Shown here: positions 23,945 through 34,390 of the stretch, piece by piece
Position numbering within the stretch: the first letter of the stretch is position 1
How the letters are laid out: each line of letters opens with the position of its first letter
Source of the DNA: Megalobrama amblycephala
Taxonomy: Eukaryota > Chordata > Actinopteri > Cypriniformes > Xenocyprididae
Direction: 5' to 3'
NCBI RefSeq assembly: GCF_018812025.1
Contig: NC_063063.1
Coordinates: 1,170,001 to 1,234,000, forward strand
Length of the DNA stretch: 64,000 nt
The notes under the pieces: model-generated
What the model was told of the DNA's origin: nothing
What the model saw: only the letters and a program-made list of their open reading frames with translations
The model's database searches: none
Translations under genes and position numbers: made by a program

Positions 23945-23949
23945 AATAT
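23945..23949. repeat. Target site duplication AATAT (left)
   Basis: AATAT directly precedes the left LTR, and the identical AATAT follows the right LTR at 26489-26493. A 5-bp duplication is usual for Gypsy-type LTR elements. Confidence 0.85.
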
Positions 23950-24228
23950 TGTTACGGGTGGCTGGTAGAGAGATGAGGCAGATACGGATTTCCACAATAA
24001 TAGACACTTTACTTCAAATAATGGCAAGGAACAACAGACAGACACCTTAACAAAACAGAGAACGGACGAGGAGTGAAGGGAGTGAGTGCAATATATGGGA
24101 GTGCAGACAATAGAGTCCAGGTGCAGGTGATGAGTGCTGATGAGGAGCTGACGAGGGAAGTGAGTGCAGGTGTGGAGAACAGGAGGATCTTGGGAATTGA
24201 AGTCCAGGGAAACAAGGGTTCTGTGACA
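23950..24228 (-). repeat. 3' LTR
   Basis: 279-bp copy reading identical to 26210-26488. It is called the 3' LTR because the polypurine tract lies immediately inside it (24231-24243) and the ORF runs toward it. Confidence 0.9.
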
Positions 24229-24243
24229 TTACCCCCCCCTCCC
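24229..24243 (-). other. Polypurine tract
   Basis: On the minus strand this reads GGGAGGGGGGGGTAA directly against the TGTCAC start of the LTR, the expected primer for plus-strand synthesis in LTR elements. Confidence 0.8.
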
Positions 24244-24305
24244 GGTAGGCGCGTCCTCGCGCCGTAGATGAAACAACCGGGAGGGGGGCGGGCGCCCTGG
24301 AGACC

Positions 24306-26168
24306 TCAAGCTGGTGCAGGGGGAGGAGCAAACTGGAGTGGAGGTCTCCAGGGCAGGTTCAAAAGCCATGGCAGGTCAGGGGCTGAAGGCAGCCATGGCG
24401 GGTCAGGGGCTGAAGGCAGCCATGGCGGGTCAGGTGCAGCGGGCAGCCATGGCGGGTCAGGTGCAGCGGGCAGCCATGCAGCGGGCATACATGGCGGGTC
24501 AGGTGCAGCGGGCAGCCATGGCGGGTCAGGTGCAGCGGGCAGCCATGGCGGGTCAGGAGCCGAAGCCTTCGAGGCGTTGAGCCCAGGCGTCGCTGAAGGA
24601 CTGGCGGGTGATGGCGGAACCAGCGGCTCCGCCGACCGAAGCGCAGCCGGGGCTCCAGAAGGCCGCAGTTGAACACAGACGACAGACAACAGAGTGAACA
24701 CCAGGGGGAGTGAGGAAGCCAACTGGAAACGAGGGACGGAGGGACGGAGCGGAGACGGAGGAGTGCAGTCCAGAGGGGAGGGCAGGCTGACGAGGGACCA
24801 AGGTGTGAACGGGGGCAGGATGGAGACTTGTGAGGCTGGAGGACTGATGGGCAACGGTGGAGACGAGGGAGGTTGGAGCCAGGGTGTAGGTAATCGCCCA
24901 GAGGTCCGAGGTGGAGATCTGGGCGAGGGGGCTTGAGGTGGAGGTGCAGTGAGTACATTAGTGGGAGGAGGCGGGAGAGGGAGGCAGGGAGGGAAAATAG
25001 TCTTTGCAAAGTTCATAATTGGAGCAGAGGGCTCGGCGGCGGCTGGAGCTGAGGGCTCGGCGGCGGAGACTGGCGCTGCTTGCTCGGCGGCGGAGACTGG
25101 CGCTGCTTGCTCGGCGGCGGAGACTGGCGCTGCTTGCTCGGAGGCGGAGACTGGCGCTGCTTGCTCGGAGGCGGAGACTGGCGCGGCTTGCTCGGCGGCG
25201 GCTGGAGCGGCTTGCTCGGCGGAGACTGGAGCGGCTAGCTCGGCGGAGACGGAGACTGGAGCGGCTTGCTCGGCGGAGACTGGAGCGGCTTGCTCGGCGG
25301 CGGCTGGAGCGGCTTGCTCGGCGGAGACTGGAGCGGCTAGCTCGGCGGAGACGGAGACTGGAGCGGCTTGCTCGGCGGAGACTGGAGCGGCTTGCTCGGC
25401 GGAGACTGGAGCGGCTTGCTCGGCGGAGACTGGAGCGGCTTGCTCGGCGGAGACTGGAGCGGCTTGCTCGGCGGAGACTGGAGCGGCTTGCTCGGCGGAG
25501 ACTGGAGCGGCTTGCTCGGCGGAGACTGGAGCGGCTTGCTCGGCGGAGACTGGAGCGGCTTGCTCGGCGGAGACTGGAGCGGCTTGCTCGGCGGAGACTG
25601 GAGCGGCTTGCTCGGCGGAGACTGGAGCGCTTGGCTCGGCGGAGACTGGAGAGCTTGGCTCGGCGGAGACTGGAGAACTTGGCTCGGCGGAGACTGGAGA
25701 ACTCTCGCCCTTCTTCCTCTTAGGTTTACCGGACCCAGCGGAGATTTGTGGGCCCGGCAGGACACAGGGGGAACCTTCGCTGGAGGGGTATGCGGAGGAG
25801 GACGGAGGCTGACTGACTGGCCCGGCCAACCGTGTTTCTGGATGGACTGGACGACAACACTTATCCTGAACCCTATCCACGTAGAATTTGGAGCCATTTA
25901 ACCACAAAATTAAATTGATAGTTTCGCTTAAGGAGAAACAAAAAACAGGTTCATCAAAACGGATAGTGTCGTCATCCAATCCATCCAAAAACAGGGAGAT
26001 CAACCATGCATCAGGCCAGTCAGACAAGAAAGCAAGCTCAACGAACTCCTCCACATACCTCTCCAGCGAACGACCCACCTGTAGGAGCCCGATGAGGCGA
26101 TCGCCGGTTGTCAGAAGAGTGAGAGGCGTTGGAGGAGCAGGAGCCAGGGAGCTGGTGGAAGTCTCCAT
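24306..26168 (-). CDS. Gag-like, repeat-rich protein of the LTR element (620 aa)
   Basis: An uninterrupted ORF; the ATG at 26168 (METSTSSLAPAPPTPLTLLT) is chosen because it is the first after the LTR, although the frame is open further into the LTR. Residues about 20-105 (GRSLERYVEEFVELAFLSD, then SLFLDGLDDDTIRF) resemble the helical core of Gypsy-type gag proteins: 'G.S...Y...F..LA....' and '.L...F..GL'. A basic KRKK patch follows. Residues about 157-383 are about 28 copies of the octapeptide SAEQAAPV; a Pro/Leu-rich stretch follows; residues about 535-603 are nonapeptides of WLPAAPDPP type. No zinc knuckle or protease was seen. Putative role: particle or RNP formation used in trans. Family assignment is inference from the pattern. 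Confidence 0.7.
   Translation of the reverse strand: METSTSSLAPAPPTPLTLLTTGDRLIGLLQVGRSLERYVEEFVELAFLSDWPDAWLISLFLDGLDDDTIRFDEPVFCFSLSETINLILWLNGSKFYVDRVQDKCCRPVHPETRLAGPVSQPPSSSAYPSSEGSPCVLPGPQISAGSGKPKRKKGESSPVSAEPSSPVSAEPSSPVSAEPSAPVSAEQAAPVSAEQAAPVSAEQAAPVSAEQAAPVSAEQAAPVSAEQAAPVSAEQAAPVSAEQAAPVSAEQAAPVSAEQAAPVSAEQAAPVSVSAELAAPVSAEQAAPAAAEQAAPVSAEQAAPVSVSAELAAPVSAEQAAPAAAEQAAPVSASEQAAPVSASEQAAPVSAAEQAAPVSAAEQAAPVSAAEPSAPAAAEPSAPIMNFAKTIFPPCLPLPPPPTNVLTAPPPQAPSPRSPPRTSGRLPTPWLQPPSSPPLPISPPASQVSILPPFTPWSLVSLPSPLDCTPPSPLRPSVPRFQLASSLPLVFTLLSVVCVQLRPSGAPAALRSAEPLVPPSPASPSATPGLNASKASAPDPPWLPAAPDPPWLPAAPDPPCMPAAWLPAAPDPPWLPAAPDPPWLPSAPDPPWLPSAPDLPWLLNLPWRPPLQFAPPPAPA
24360..24565 (-). repeat. 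27-bp in-frame minisatellite in the gag-like ORF
   Basis: About seven units built on GGCAGCCATGGCGGGTCAGG (plus strand) encode the nonapeptide WLPAAPDPP on the minus strand. One unit is shortened, giving CMPAAWLPA. Confidence 0.9.
25020..25715 (-). repeat. 24-bp in-frame minisatellite in the gag-like ORF
   Basis: About 28 units of GGAGCGGCTTGCTCGGCGGA plus GACT encode SAEQAAPV on the minus strand. A 120-bp-scale block containing GCTAGCTCGGCGGAGACGGA occurs twice (near 25230 and 25335). The period of 24 keeps all reading frames open, producing long but meaningless ORFs in other frames. Confidence 0.95.
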
Positions 26169-26189
26169 TTTTTTTTGTGGAAAATCCGG

Positions 26190-26209
26190 TCGTTTAGGGT
26201 CCGTTCTTC
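26190..26209 (-). other. Candidate primer-binding site
   Basis: The 20 bases just inside the 5' LTR read GAAGAACGGACCCTAAACGA on the minus strand. The position is right for tRNA priming, but they do not begin with the common TGG and could not be assigned to a tRNA by eye. Confidence 0.35.
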
Positions 26210-26488
26210 TGTTACGGGTGGCTGGTAGAGAGATGAGGCAGATACGGATTTCCACAATAATAGACACTTTACTTCAAATAATGGCAAGGAACAACAGACA
26301 GACACCTTAACAAAACAGAGAACGGACGAGGAGTGAAGGGAGTGAGTGCAATATATGGGAGTGCAGACAATAGAGTCCAGGTGCAGGTGATGAGTGCTGA
26401 TGAGGAGCTGACGAGGGAAGTGAGTGCAGGTGTGGAGAACAGGAGGATCTTGGGAATTGAAGTCCAGGGAAACAAGGGTTCTGTGACA
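26210..26488 (-). repeat. 5' LTR
   Basis: 279-bp copy reading identical to 23950-24228. On the minus strand it contains a CATATATTGC stretch that could act as a TATA box and an AGTAAAGTG string that could be a variant poly(A) signal, both unproven. The AATAT duplication follows at 26489. Confidence 0.9.
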
Positions 26489-26493
26489 AATAT

Positions 26494-27636
26494 CTGCTTT
26501 TGTTTATTTTAATTAAAGTATAACCTTATTTCTATTTTCATTGTTTCCTCATCTTCCTCTTTGGAATCTACTGGTTACAAGCGTGGCCAATTCAAATTCT
26601 CCTGAACTTCTGAATTTTATCCAAGGCTGTTGTAAAATACTAAAGACATTCCCATGATGTACTTTAGAATGTAATTTTTTGAAGCAAAGTTAAATTAAAT
26701 TATTTAGTTCAAAAGCTGTTAATTGACAGTGCTATCAGAAAAACAAAAAGAGCTCAAAGAGTGTAGGTGAGTGATCTGTGTGTTGATCAGATCCTATTAA
26801 GAACAATGTGCCGGACGTCCCGCGGGACGGGCCGAATGAAGAGGCTCATCAGTCCTCAGATACTTGCTGCTGTCGCGAGTCAGTGGAGGGAGCCGCAATT
26901 AAACAACACCATTATGAGTGATGACCTACTTGGGCCAGAGGCGCGAGTTCTGCCAAACCTGTGAGCCGTGCCATTGATCGCTCTGTTGATCACTTCAGAG
27001 ATTGATTTCTGGAGAGATAACAGTCACAACACAAAGCAGTATGTTAGCAGAAGGACGTGCATGTGAAATCTTCTGATTTATTTACACTTGTTGTATATAA
27101 TAAGTGCACTCATTTCATGTACTGGAAGAAAATTAACTATATATTATATGTTATTTGGGTCTTTCGGCGGATAATTTACCCATGCCAAATTATCCCACAG
27201 ATATTAAGGTGGGAAAATAATAAATAAATAAAAACATTTGGGGGAATCAAATCTCCAATGATGGTAATTATTCGGGTCATTAATAGACATTAATAGCAAT
27301 ATTAATATTTTACAGTCCTAAATGATAATGCTTCTTAACATAAATAACATTTCTCACATTGTCATCATAGATGACATAGACATGGGGCTTTCAAAAGTTT
27401 TGATGCCAACGATCTGGCAGGGAAAAACATAAAGGCATCTATTTATTTTCATGCACAAAGAACTGTGTAAGAAATCAAACGTGATATTGTAAAGACAACA
27501 TGTTGATTCCAAAATTAAATAATTGTCTCATGATACTAGTCAAAGCAAAGATTTCCAGGAAAATATTTACTTTAAATTTAAACATCTTTTTATCTACACA
27601 TTAACATAACTTCATAAATAAAATGCTCCCAAAAGA
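26494..27636. other. Intergenic, no gene seen
   Basis: AT-rich non-coding sequence. The ORF at 26767-26964 (65 aa) lies in a slightly GC-richer patch (26800-26960) but has no recognisable domain; not called. Confidence 0.5.
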
Positions 27637-27765
27637 ACGCCAAGGTCATGGGTTCGACTCCCAGGGAATGCATGAACTGAATAAAACTACAGCTTGAATG
27701 CAGCACAAGCTGCTTTGGATAAAAGTGTCTTCCAAATGCATAAACGTAAAAGTAAATGTAATAAT
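27637..27765 (+). mobile_element. tRNA-derived SINE remnant
   Basis: GGTCATGGGTTCGACTCCCA (near 27645) holds a good pol III B box, GGTTCGACTCC. The 3' end, CTGCTTTGGATAAAAGTGTC then AAATGCATAAACGTAAAAG, is the tail typical of fish tRNA-SINEs. The A-box half of the tRNA region is missing or unrecognisable, so it is probably a dead, 5'-truncated copy. Confidence 0.75.
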
Positions 27766-27769
27766 ATAG

Positions 27770-28620
27770 CTGCGAGCAACAATTATCAGGGTTCAAGCAC
27801 TTTAAAGCCTTTAAGCATTTGCTTAAAAAGATATTATGTTTTATTTAGCATGCCTGTAACTACTTAGATCATAGATGGAAGACCATTTAAAGCCAATACA
27901 GGCAATTTACCACAGGTAATACATGGTTTTTAAAGATTTTTTAACAGTTATAGCGCCACCTATGGTACAATCAACATAAAATTTTGCCTGCTTGTTTAGA
28001 ATCATATGTCACATGAGCTCACCTATTTTTGTGGTTTCGCGTTTTTGTTTAGGAGTTGTAGGCTTTTGCATGCACTTGGCCACACCCCTTTTCTTAACAA
28101 CCCTGTTATTGCAATCCAAAGGGTAAAGTTAAACTTTTTTTTGATAATTATTGATCTAGAGAGTCCAGAGAATTGTCCTGCACTGGTTTGGTTCCGATCA
28201 GGCGAAAACCTAGGACTAGTTCACAAAAGTAGGTTTTTCACATAACCGCAAATATTTAATGAACGATTTGATTGACAGCAGTATTTCTTGAGGCAAAGTT
28301 GTTCGGCATGAGGAGATCTATCAAATGATATGCATATTGTGTATGTGTGAAACACCACGCGATTACAGAGACGTAAAACTCGTTAGCGCCATCTAGTAGC
28401 CGATTTCTTTTAAAATTGGTGCAGACCTCTAGGACCATGAGTTGAACATGCCCACCGAGTTTCGTTCCGATTGGCCTTTGTTAACCTTGTCTAATAGGTG
28501 CTCAAACTTCATTGGCCAATGTTTTTAGATATGCCAGTGTCCTCATAGACTATCATGGCTCCTTGGACCAAAACACTGTATGCCAATTTTCTCAAGTGTG
28601 ACTATTGAAACGCATTTTTA
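27770..28620 (+). mobile_element. Unclassified interspersed repeat, longer copy
   Basis: Runs from TATAGCTGCGAGCAACAATT through AGTTATAGCGCCACCTATGG, TTTGCATGCACTTGGCCACA and TTAGCGCCATCTAGTAGCCG to the cytosine-rich end near 28620. It is homologous in reverse to 6060-6790 but longer at the 3' side. The ORFs inside it (28006-28245 plus, 28256-28438 minus) are fragments of the repeat. Confidence 0.7.
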
Positions 28621-28639
28621 ATTTTCTTTTCAAAGCTGC

Positions 28640-28745
28640 ACTCTTAGAAGAAAAGGTTCTATATGGAATCTTAAGGTGCTTCAAATAGCGTTCTTTAAAG
28701 TGAGTCAAGAACCCTAGTTGTTCTACTGGACTTGTTCTGGCTGAC
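28640..28745. mobile_element. AAAGGTTCT-type small repeat, copy 1
   Basis: CTCTTAGAAGAAAAGGTTCT with GGTGCTTCAAATAGCGTTCT and AAGAACCCTAG resembles 39035-39180 (AAGGTTCCAAAAGTGTTCTT, AAAGAACCTTGAAAG). Weak dispersed repeat; limits approximate. Confidence 0.45.
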
Positions 28746-29140
28746 ATCATTTTTTATGGTTTTCTAAATGAAACAGATGTGACAGAATCTAACAAAACAA
28801 TTTTTCTGAAAGTGACACACTTAAATTCTTAATCCAGCGTAACACAAATGGGGCGCCACAGGAAGTGGTCTGGAATTAAGTGACATCTCGCACAGCAGGA
28901 AAGGTGACGCCAACAACGGACCGGATTACCGGCGCATATCTCAACGCTCATTAATCCCACAGAGTTTTCAGGACAAATACAAGCAGATTAATGAGGGATA
29001 ACAGCTCTGTTGTCATGATGTTTTAGCCCCACCCTAAAGTGGTCTGTAATCCTCACTATTTACAACAGTCTTATTAAACAACGATACCAGATGTGTTCTG
29101 GATCACAGGGAATCAGGTCAGACTTTCAGCAGGTAGTAAT

Positions 29141-29164
29141 CTCTCTCTCTCTTTCTCTCTCTCT
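29141..29164. repeat. (CT)n microsatellite
   Basis: Runs of CT dinucleotide with one TTT interruption, followed by TAGAGAGAG, giving a small inverted repeat. Confidence 0.9.
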
Positions 29165-29231
29165 TTAGAGAGAGTTTAATGAACTTGTTTTTGAGTTGAG
29201 ACCATCTCAAACCCTCTACATTCTCAGTGAA

Positions 29232-29325
29232 CAAAAATATATTCTAAGAACATTTAGCTAACGTTCCCATTTAGTTGTGAACATGTTATTTCTGAATGTT
29301 CATCCAGTTTTTAAAATGTTTTTCC
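29232..29325. mobile_element. Fragment of the ACGTTCC-rich foldback family
   Basis: AACAAAAATATATTCTAAGA and AGCTAACGTTCCCATTTAGT match the left arm of the element at 4003-4954. The right arm is absent. Confidence 0.6.
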
Positions 29326-29821
29326 TTGCCTGCTCACACCATGACAGTCTATTCTAAGTCGAAAGGCAACTTGCAACTGAAATGCAATATTAGCAGAGCC
29401 GCTTTTACATTTGCTTAAATGCTTTATTGTAACATGATCTGTTCAATACAGATCATATAATCTATTAATATCTGTTTTATTATTATGCATTTTTAGGGCT
29501 GTCAGTTAATTGCAAAACTGCTCTGGAATGATGTTTACTGTGAAAGTGCTTTACAAATAAATTTAAATACATCTAACATTAATAGTGGGTAAAAAAAAAA
29601 ATGTAACGCAAAGTTAATATTTTGCAGATAATATTTAAAAAATTTACTTTTGCAACACAATAAGTCAAATATTCAATTTTGCAAACATGTTATTTTTATA
29701 GTATCATACTATTTCCAAAACAGGAATGTCCACAATTAAACATAAATTACTTTAAACTTAAATTTTGTATCCATAAAATAACTTCTTTTTATGCAATATT
29801 TCAAGTGCTCATATGAATTTG

Positions 29822-30051
29822 ATATGGAAGCTTATTTCCGCCACAGAATAAAAAAAATTAAAAAGTAATTGCGACTTTTTATCTCTCAATACTGACTTTT
29901 TTTCTCAGAATTGTGAGATATAAACTCACAACTGCGAGTTGTGAGTTTATATCTCACAATTCTGTCCAAATTCTGTCCAATAAAGTCCAAATTCTGAGAT
30001 ATAAACTCTAAACTTTTTTATTTTTAATTCTGTGGTGGAAACAAGCTTCCA
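29822..30051. mobile_element. Foldback element with TATGGAAGCTT ends, compact copy
   Basis: The left end TATGGAAGCTTATTTCCGCC and right end GGTGGAAACAAGCTTCCATA are inverted copies. The centre contains CAGAATTGTGAGATATAAAC mirrored by GTTTATATCTCACAATTCTG, meeting at AACTGCGAGTT. It is about 230 bp, non-coding. A larger relative lies at 59957-61098. Confidence 0.85.
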
Positions 30052-30717
30052 TAATCCTGCACAATGTAATGTTGTTTTTAATAAAACAGAATTGCTGTTG
30101 CATGTCAGTGAATATGTATGGAGTATGTATTTATATCCTCTATGAGTCGTGACTTTGATAAAACATCTGCAACTTAGTTGTAAAGTTTTTTCCAGCTATG
30201 GTCTGCATGTCAGTATAGGTGTTATTCAGCCTTAAATCTTCTGACACCTCAAACTAAAGCATCTTCAGCAGTGAATTAAAGTGTCTGCTAATCTGGCTTT
30301 CAACTTAAGAGGGTTTTGTGCTTCACAGGATGAGTGAGGTGATTATACAGGTGCTGCACAGAGAAGCTTGTCCAACAACAGCACTGGCACTGATTAACAG
30401 GGTTAAACCGTTAGACCACAGTCTGTCCTCAAGACCTGCAGAGGACTTCAGATCAGTCAGTCCTAATAAAGAGGAAGGCCAGGAATAAATACATGCAATA
30501 AGAGACATGGACTCAGAAATGCATGTAATTCATTTTCTGTCTCCTTCATTTTAGAAACAGAATGCATGCCAAACATTGCTCTGTCTCAGCAGATAAAAGA
30601 AACATGAAGCCAAAAGTAGTTGCAAGAAAAAACAAAAGCGCTTGATCTCCAATAATTCACTTCACACCTCTCACTGCAGCTTACAACAAAGACATGCGAC
30701 CACCTGGCATGTTCTCT

Positions 30718-32135
30718 AAAAGGATAGTTCGCACCAAAATCACATTTTATATTTGCAAACACTATGATTATTGTGGAACAAAAAAGTCAGCTTCCGCAAG
30801 AACCAATGAGGTTCATTCTCGTGTTACGCAGCACGTTTGAGCTTCTGTAACAACCAATGATGTTCATTCTTGTGTTACGCAGCACGTTTGATCTTCAGCG
30901 AGAACCAATGAGGTTCATTATCGTGTTACGCAGCACGTTTGAGCTTTGGCAAGAACCAATGAGGTTCATTCTCGTGTTACGCAGCACGTTTGAGCTTCTG
31001 TAACAACCAATGATGTTCATTCTTGTGTTACGCAACACGTTTGATCTTCAGCGAGAACCAATGAGGTTCATTCTCGTGTTACGCAACACGTTTGATCTTC
31101 AGCGAGAACCAATGAGGTTCATTATCGTGTTACGCAGCACGTTTGAGCTTTGGCAAGAACCAATGAGGTTCATTCTCGTGTTACGCAGCACGTTTGAGCT
31201 TCTGTAACAACCAATGATGTTCATTCTTGTGTTATGCAGCACGTTTGAGCTTCCGCAAGAACCAATGAGGTTCATTCTCGTGTTACGCAGCACGTTTGAT
31301 CTTCAGCGAGAACCAATGAGGTTCATTATCGTGTTACGCAGCACGTTTGAGCTTTGGCAAGAACCAATGAGGTTCATTCTCGTGTTACGCAGCACGTTTG
31401 AGCTTCTGTAACAACCAATGATGTTCATTCTTGTGTTACGCAACACGTTTGATCTTCAGCGAGAACCAATGAGGTTCATTCTCGTGTTACGCAACACGTT
31501 TGATCTTCAGCGAGAACCAATGAGGTTCATTATCGTGTTACGCAGCACGTTTGAGCTTTGGCAAGAACCAATGAGGTTCATTCTCGTGTTACGCAGCACG
31601 TTTGAGCTTCTGTAACAACCAATGATGTTCATTCTTGTGTTATGCAGCACGTTTGAGCTTCCGCAAGAACCAATGAGGTTCATTCTCGTGTTACGCAGCA
31701 CGTTTGAGCTTCTGCAAGAACCAATGAGGTTCATTCTCGTGTTACGCAGCACGTTTGAGCTTCCGCAAGAACCAATGAGGTTCATTCTCGTGTTACGCAG
31801 CACTTTTGAGCTTCAGCGAGAACCAATGAGGTTCATTCTCGTGTTACGCAGCACGTTTGAGCTTCCGCAAGAACCAATGAGGTTCATTCTCGTGTTACGC
31901 AGCACGTTTGAGCTTCTCTAACAACCAATGAGGTTCATTCTCGTGTTATGCAGCACGTTTGAGAAATAAAGAAATAAATGTGACTTGACTTGACATTGCA
32001 CTGAAAAAAATGACATCCAGGATATATTTTCTAATTTGTCTTTTGTGTTCCACAAACTCATACTAGCTTGGAACGACATGTTTTAGTTTGTAAATGATGG
32101 CAGGATTTTAATTTTAAGTGAACTATCCCTTAAAG
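30718..32135. mobile_element. MITE-like element with GGATAGTTC ends enclosing a minisatellite
   Basis: The left end AAAAGGATAGTTCGCACCAA and right end AAGTGAACTATCCCTTAAAG are inverted copies of the common cyprinid 'GGATAGTTCACCCAAAAATG' terminus. The right arm (TCTTTTGTGTTCCACAAACT, GTTTGTAAATGATGGCAGG) has the standard order of that family. Between the arms sits a 1.2-kb 51-bp array. No transposase ORF. Confidence 0.75.
30780..31965 (+). repeat. 51-bp minisatellite
   Basis: About 23 units of 51 bp: AATGAGGTTCATTCTCGTGT, TACGCAGCACGTTTGAGCTT, then CTGCAAGAACC or variants. A four-unit (204-bp) higher-order repeat is clear: identical ORF starts fall at 31010, 31214, 31418 and 31622. Because 51 is divisible by three, chance ORFs with 17-residue repeats persist on both strands; they are not called as genes. 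Confidence 0.95.
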
Positions 32136-33335
32136 GTCTTTTCTTGCGGCAGTGCAAAAGGACTTCAGAGGACAATAAAGCATGGTGGGGATGTTTTCAG
32201 TAATGTATGACATGAGAGCCTTCACATCTGAAATATTAATGTTGGAGCACAAGCAGGCGCTCATCATTAAGCACACACGTCACCAGGCTGTCGGTTTGTT
32301 TTTAGCTGCTTTTCTATATTGCATGTTGCACAGTTAGAGATGCCAATGCATTGGTTAATTCATGCAGTGCTCGTCTTTACTTCAGTGGCAGTGATTTTCC
32401 CTCAAATGACTCTGAGAAGAAAGTTTGAAAGCCTATTTATTATGAGCAACAAATGAAGTTGTGATGTTTGACTGAAAATATGCATCATATTAAGTTTATT
32501 AGTTTATGTTAAAACGGCGTAATCCAAACAGATGGAAATTTTATATGCAATACAAATACATAAATCTTAAATTTATCTCAAGCCTAAATATTTTTTTGAA
32601 TGCAACCATTATGTTTTTATTATATTACACTAAACTCAGCTTTAGTCATTGTGACATCATCAAACTGCTTAGTTTTCCTCATGCATTTTACATACACCAT
32701 TAATCCATGATGAATTATAGACTGGCAATTGCCAACGGAGCAGTTTGAATGTAGAAAGCTGCTATTCTAATGGCATTTCAGTCTTATGGCAGGCCGTCCA
32801 TCCTTCAAAAGATTGAAAGGTTTTGTCTGCAACTTTATCTTACTGCCTCTTGACATGAACAACAGCATATTTCTCTCGGAAAACAGCCTCGGACACAGAG
32901 TTTTGTTGGCTATGCGTTGCCTACACACAGCATAAAATGAAAGTCAGCCAGCAAGCAAAGCAATTATTTCTTATTTGAAGATTTCAAGAATGGCGACCCA
33001 GGTATGGCTCAGCACTCTTAATAAAGCTCTGCTGCTCATTATACTTTCATGAAACAGTGTTTTCTACCCTGAAGGAAATAAATCAGTCTCGCTGCTCACT
33101 GGCCCTGACCCAGGGTCACAGTTTTATAGATGGCTACTTCATCATCCAACAATCTGTTCTTGGACTCACACAGAAGACGTGCAATTGCTTGGACTGACTT
33201 GAGTGACCTTGTTCTCTGATCCTTGAAAACAAGTTAAACTGATAAAACAAACAGGTAAATCCAGGCAGATATACTACCTACAAATGCAGTGTTCAGCCAT
33301 GATTTAAAAAGTGCCACTTTTTTGTAACAGAGCAT
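32136..33335. other. Intergenic, no gene seen
   Basis: Non-coding sequence without arrays; the ORF at 32506-32703 is AT-rich and unremarkable. Confidence 0.5.
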
Positions 33336-33548
33336 TACTTTTTTATTTAATTTTATATACATATATATTTAATTTATTTGTTAAATAATTTAACATAATA
33401 ATTTATTTTCAGATATTTAATTAAACGTGTGAGTGAGAGAAATTAAATATATAGATATAGAGAAATATAGAAAATATTATAATATATACATGTAAATATA
33501 TATCCATATTTATTTATTATAATATTAAATATTTATATATAATATAAA

Positions 33549-33605
<57 letters not shown>

Positions 33606-34184
33606 CACTTTTTATTAATACTGTTAATACTGTTTAAATATTATTATATTATTAGATAAAATATTTTTGTTTAAATATGGTTATTTTTAATTTATTTTTA
33701 ATTTATTTATAATATGAATATTAAATATTTAAAATAATATATATACTCATTTAAAAAATATTAAATATGTATATATAATATAAAATGTATTATATTTTAT
33801 CAAAATATATATGATCACTTTTTATTAATACTACTGCATAGAAAATATTGTTTAGATATTATTAAAATTATTATTATTATTATTATTAATTATATTATTT
33901 GATAAAATATTATTGCTTAGATATTATTATTTTTAATATTTAATATATATTTGTAAACTATTTAATATACAGTTAAATATTCAAAATAAAAGATATGTAT
34001 TTTTTAAATATTATATATTTGTATATAATCAAAAATGTATATAATTACATTTATTAATATTTAAATTAGGTTTTATCTTGCAATCTTATCACTGTTTAGA
34101 CATGATGATTTTTAATATTTAATATATTTTTATTTATTTTATGTGTGTAAGAGAAATCAGATAAAGATATATAATAATATATAT

Positions 34185-34248
<64 letters not shown>

Positions 34249-34390
34249 GATAAATACATATTAATATTAAATGTTTAAAATTATATATATAAAATATTTA
34301 TATATAATTTAAAAATATATAATAACTTACTGTATGTTATATATAATAACATACTGCTGCACAGAATTTTTTTTTTTTTTAATCATGCAA
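33336..34390. repeat. AT-rich low-complexity tract with (TA)n and (AC)n
   Basis: Over 1 kb of sequence of nearly only A and T, with a TA microsatellite at 33553-33601 and a 28-unit AC microsatellite at 34189-34244. Words such as TTTTATTAATACT and TTTAATATTTAATATAT recur, so part of it looks like diverged duplications. Confidence 0.9.

Larger units (their letters stand above)
23950..26488 (-). mobile_element. Young non-autonomous LTR retroelement with a gag-like ORF, no pol
   Basis: Two 279-bp direct repeats (23950-24228 and 26210-26488) that read as identical, both beginning TG and ending CA, are flanked by a 5-bp AATAT duplication. The element is read on the minus strand: the purine tract GGGAGGGGGGGG abuts the left (3') LTR, and the single long ORF starts just after the right (5') LTR. 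The interior is only 1981 bp and is mostly two in-frame minisatellites. No protease, reverse transcriptase, RNase H or integrase is encoded, so movement must depend on enzymes from a related element. Identical LTRs imply recent insertion. The GC-rich interior contrasts sharply with AT-rich surroundings. Confidence 0.9.

Noticed and set aside
25019..25901. Long plus-strand ORFs (Arg/Leu-rich 234 aa, Ala/Glu-rich 287 aa, Gly/Trp-rich 177 aa)
   Set aside because: They are shadows of the 24-bp coding repeat; the minus-strand frame has the gag-like N-terminus, correct position after the 5' LTR and agreement with the polypurine tract.
27637..27765. Functional tRNA gene because of GGTTCGACTCC
   Set aside because: Only the B box is present; there is no acceptor stem or A box, and the SINE tail follows.
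30990..31921. Repeated 65- to 99-aa ORFs (MRFILVLRSTFEL type) on both strands
   Set aside because: Products of the 51-bp minisatellite; no start context or non-repeat coding sequence.
31020..31960. Regulatory array based on TTACGCAGCACG-type motifs
   Set aside because: No exact match to a named factor site that recurs reliably; position is inside a mobile element with no nearby promoter.
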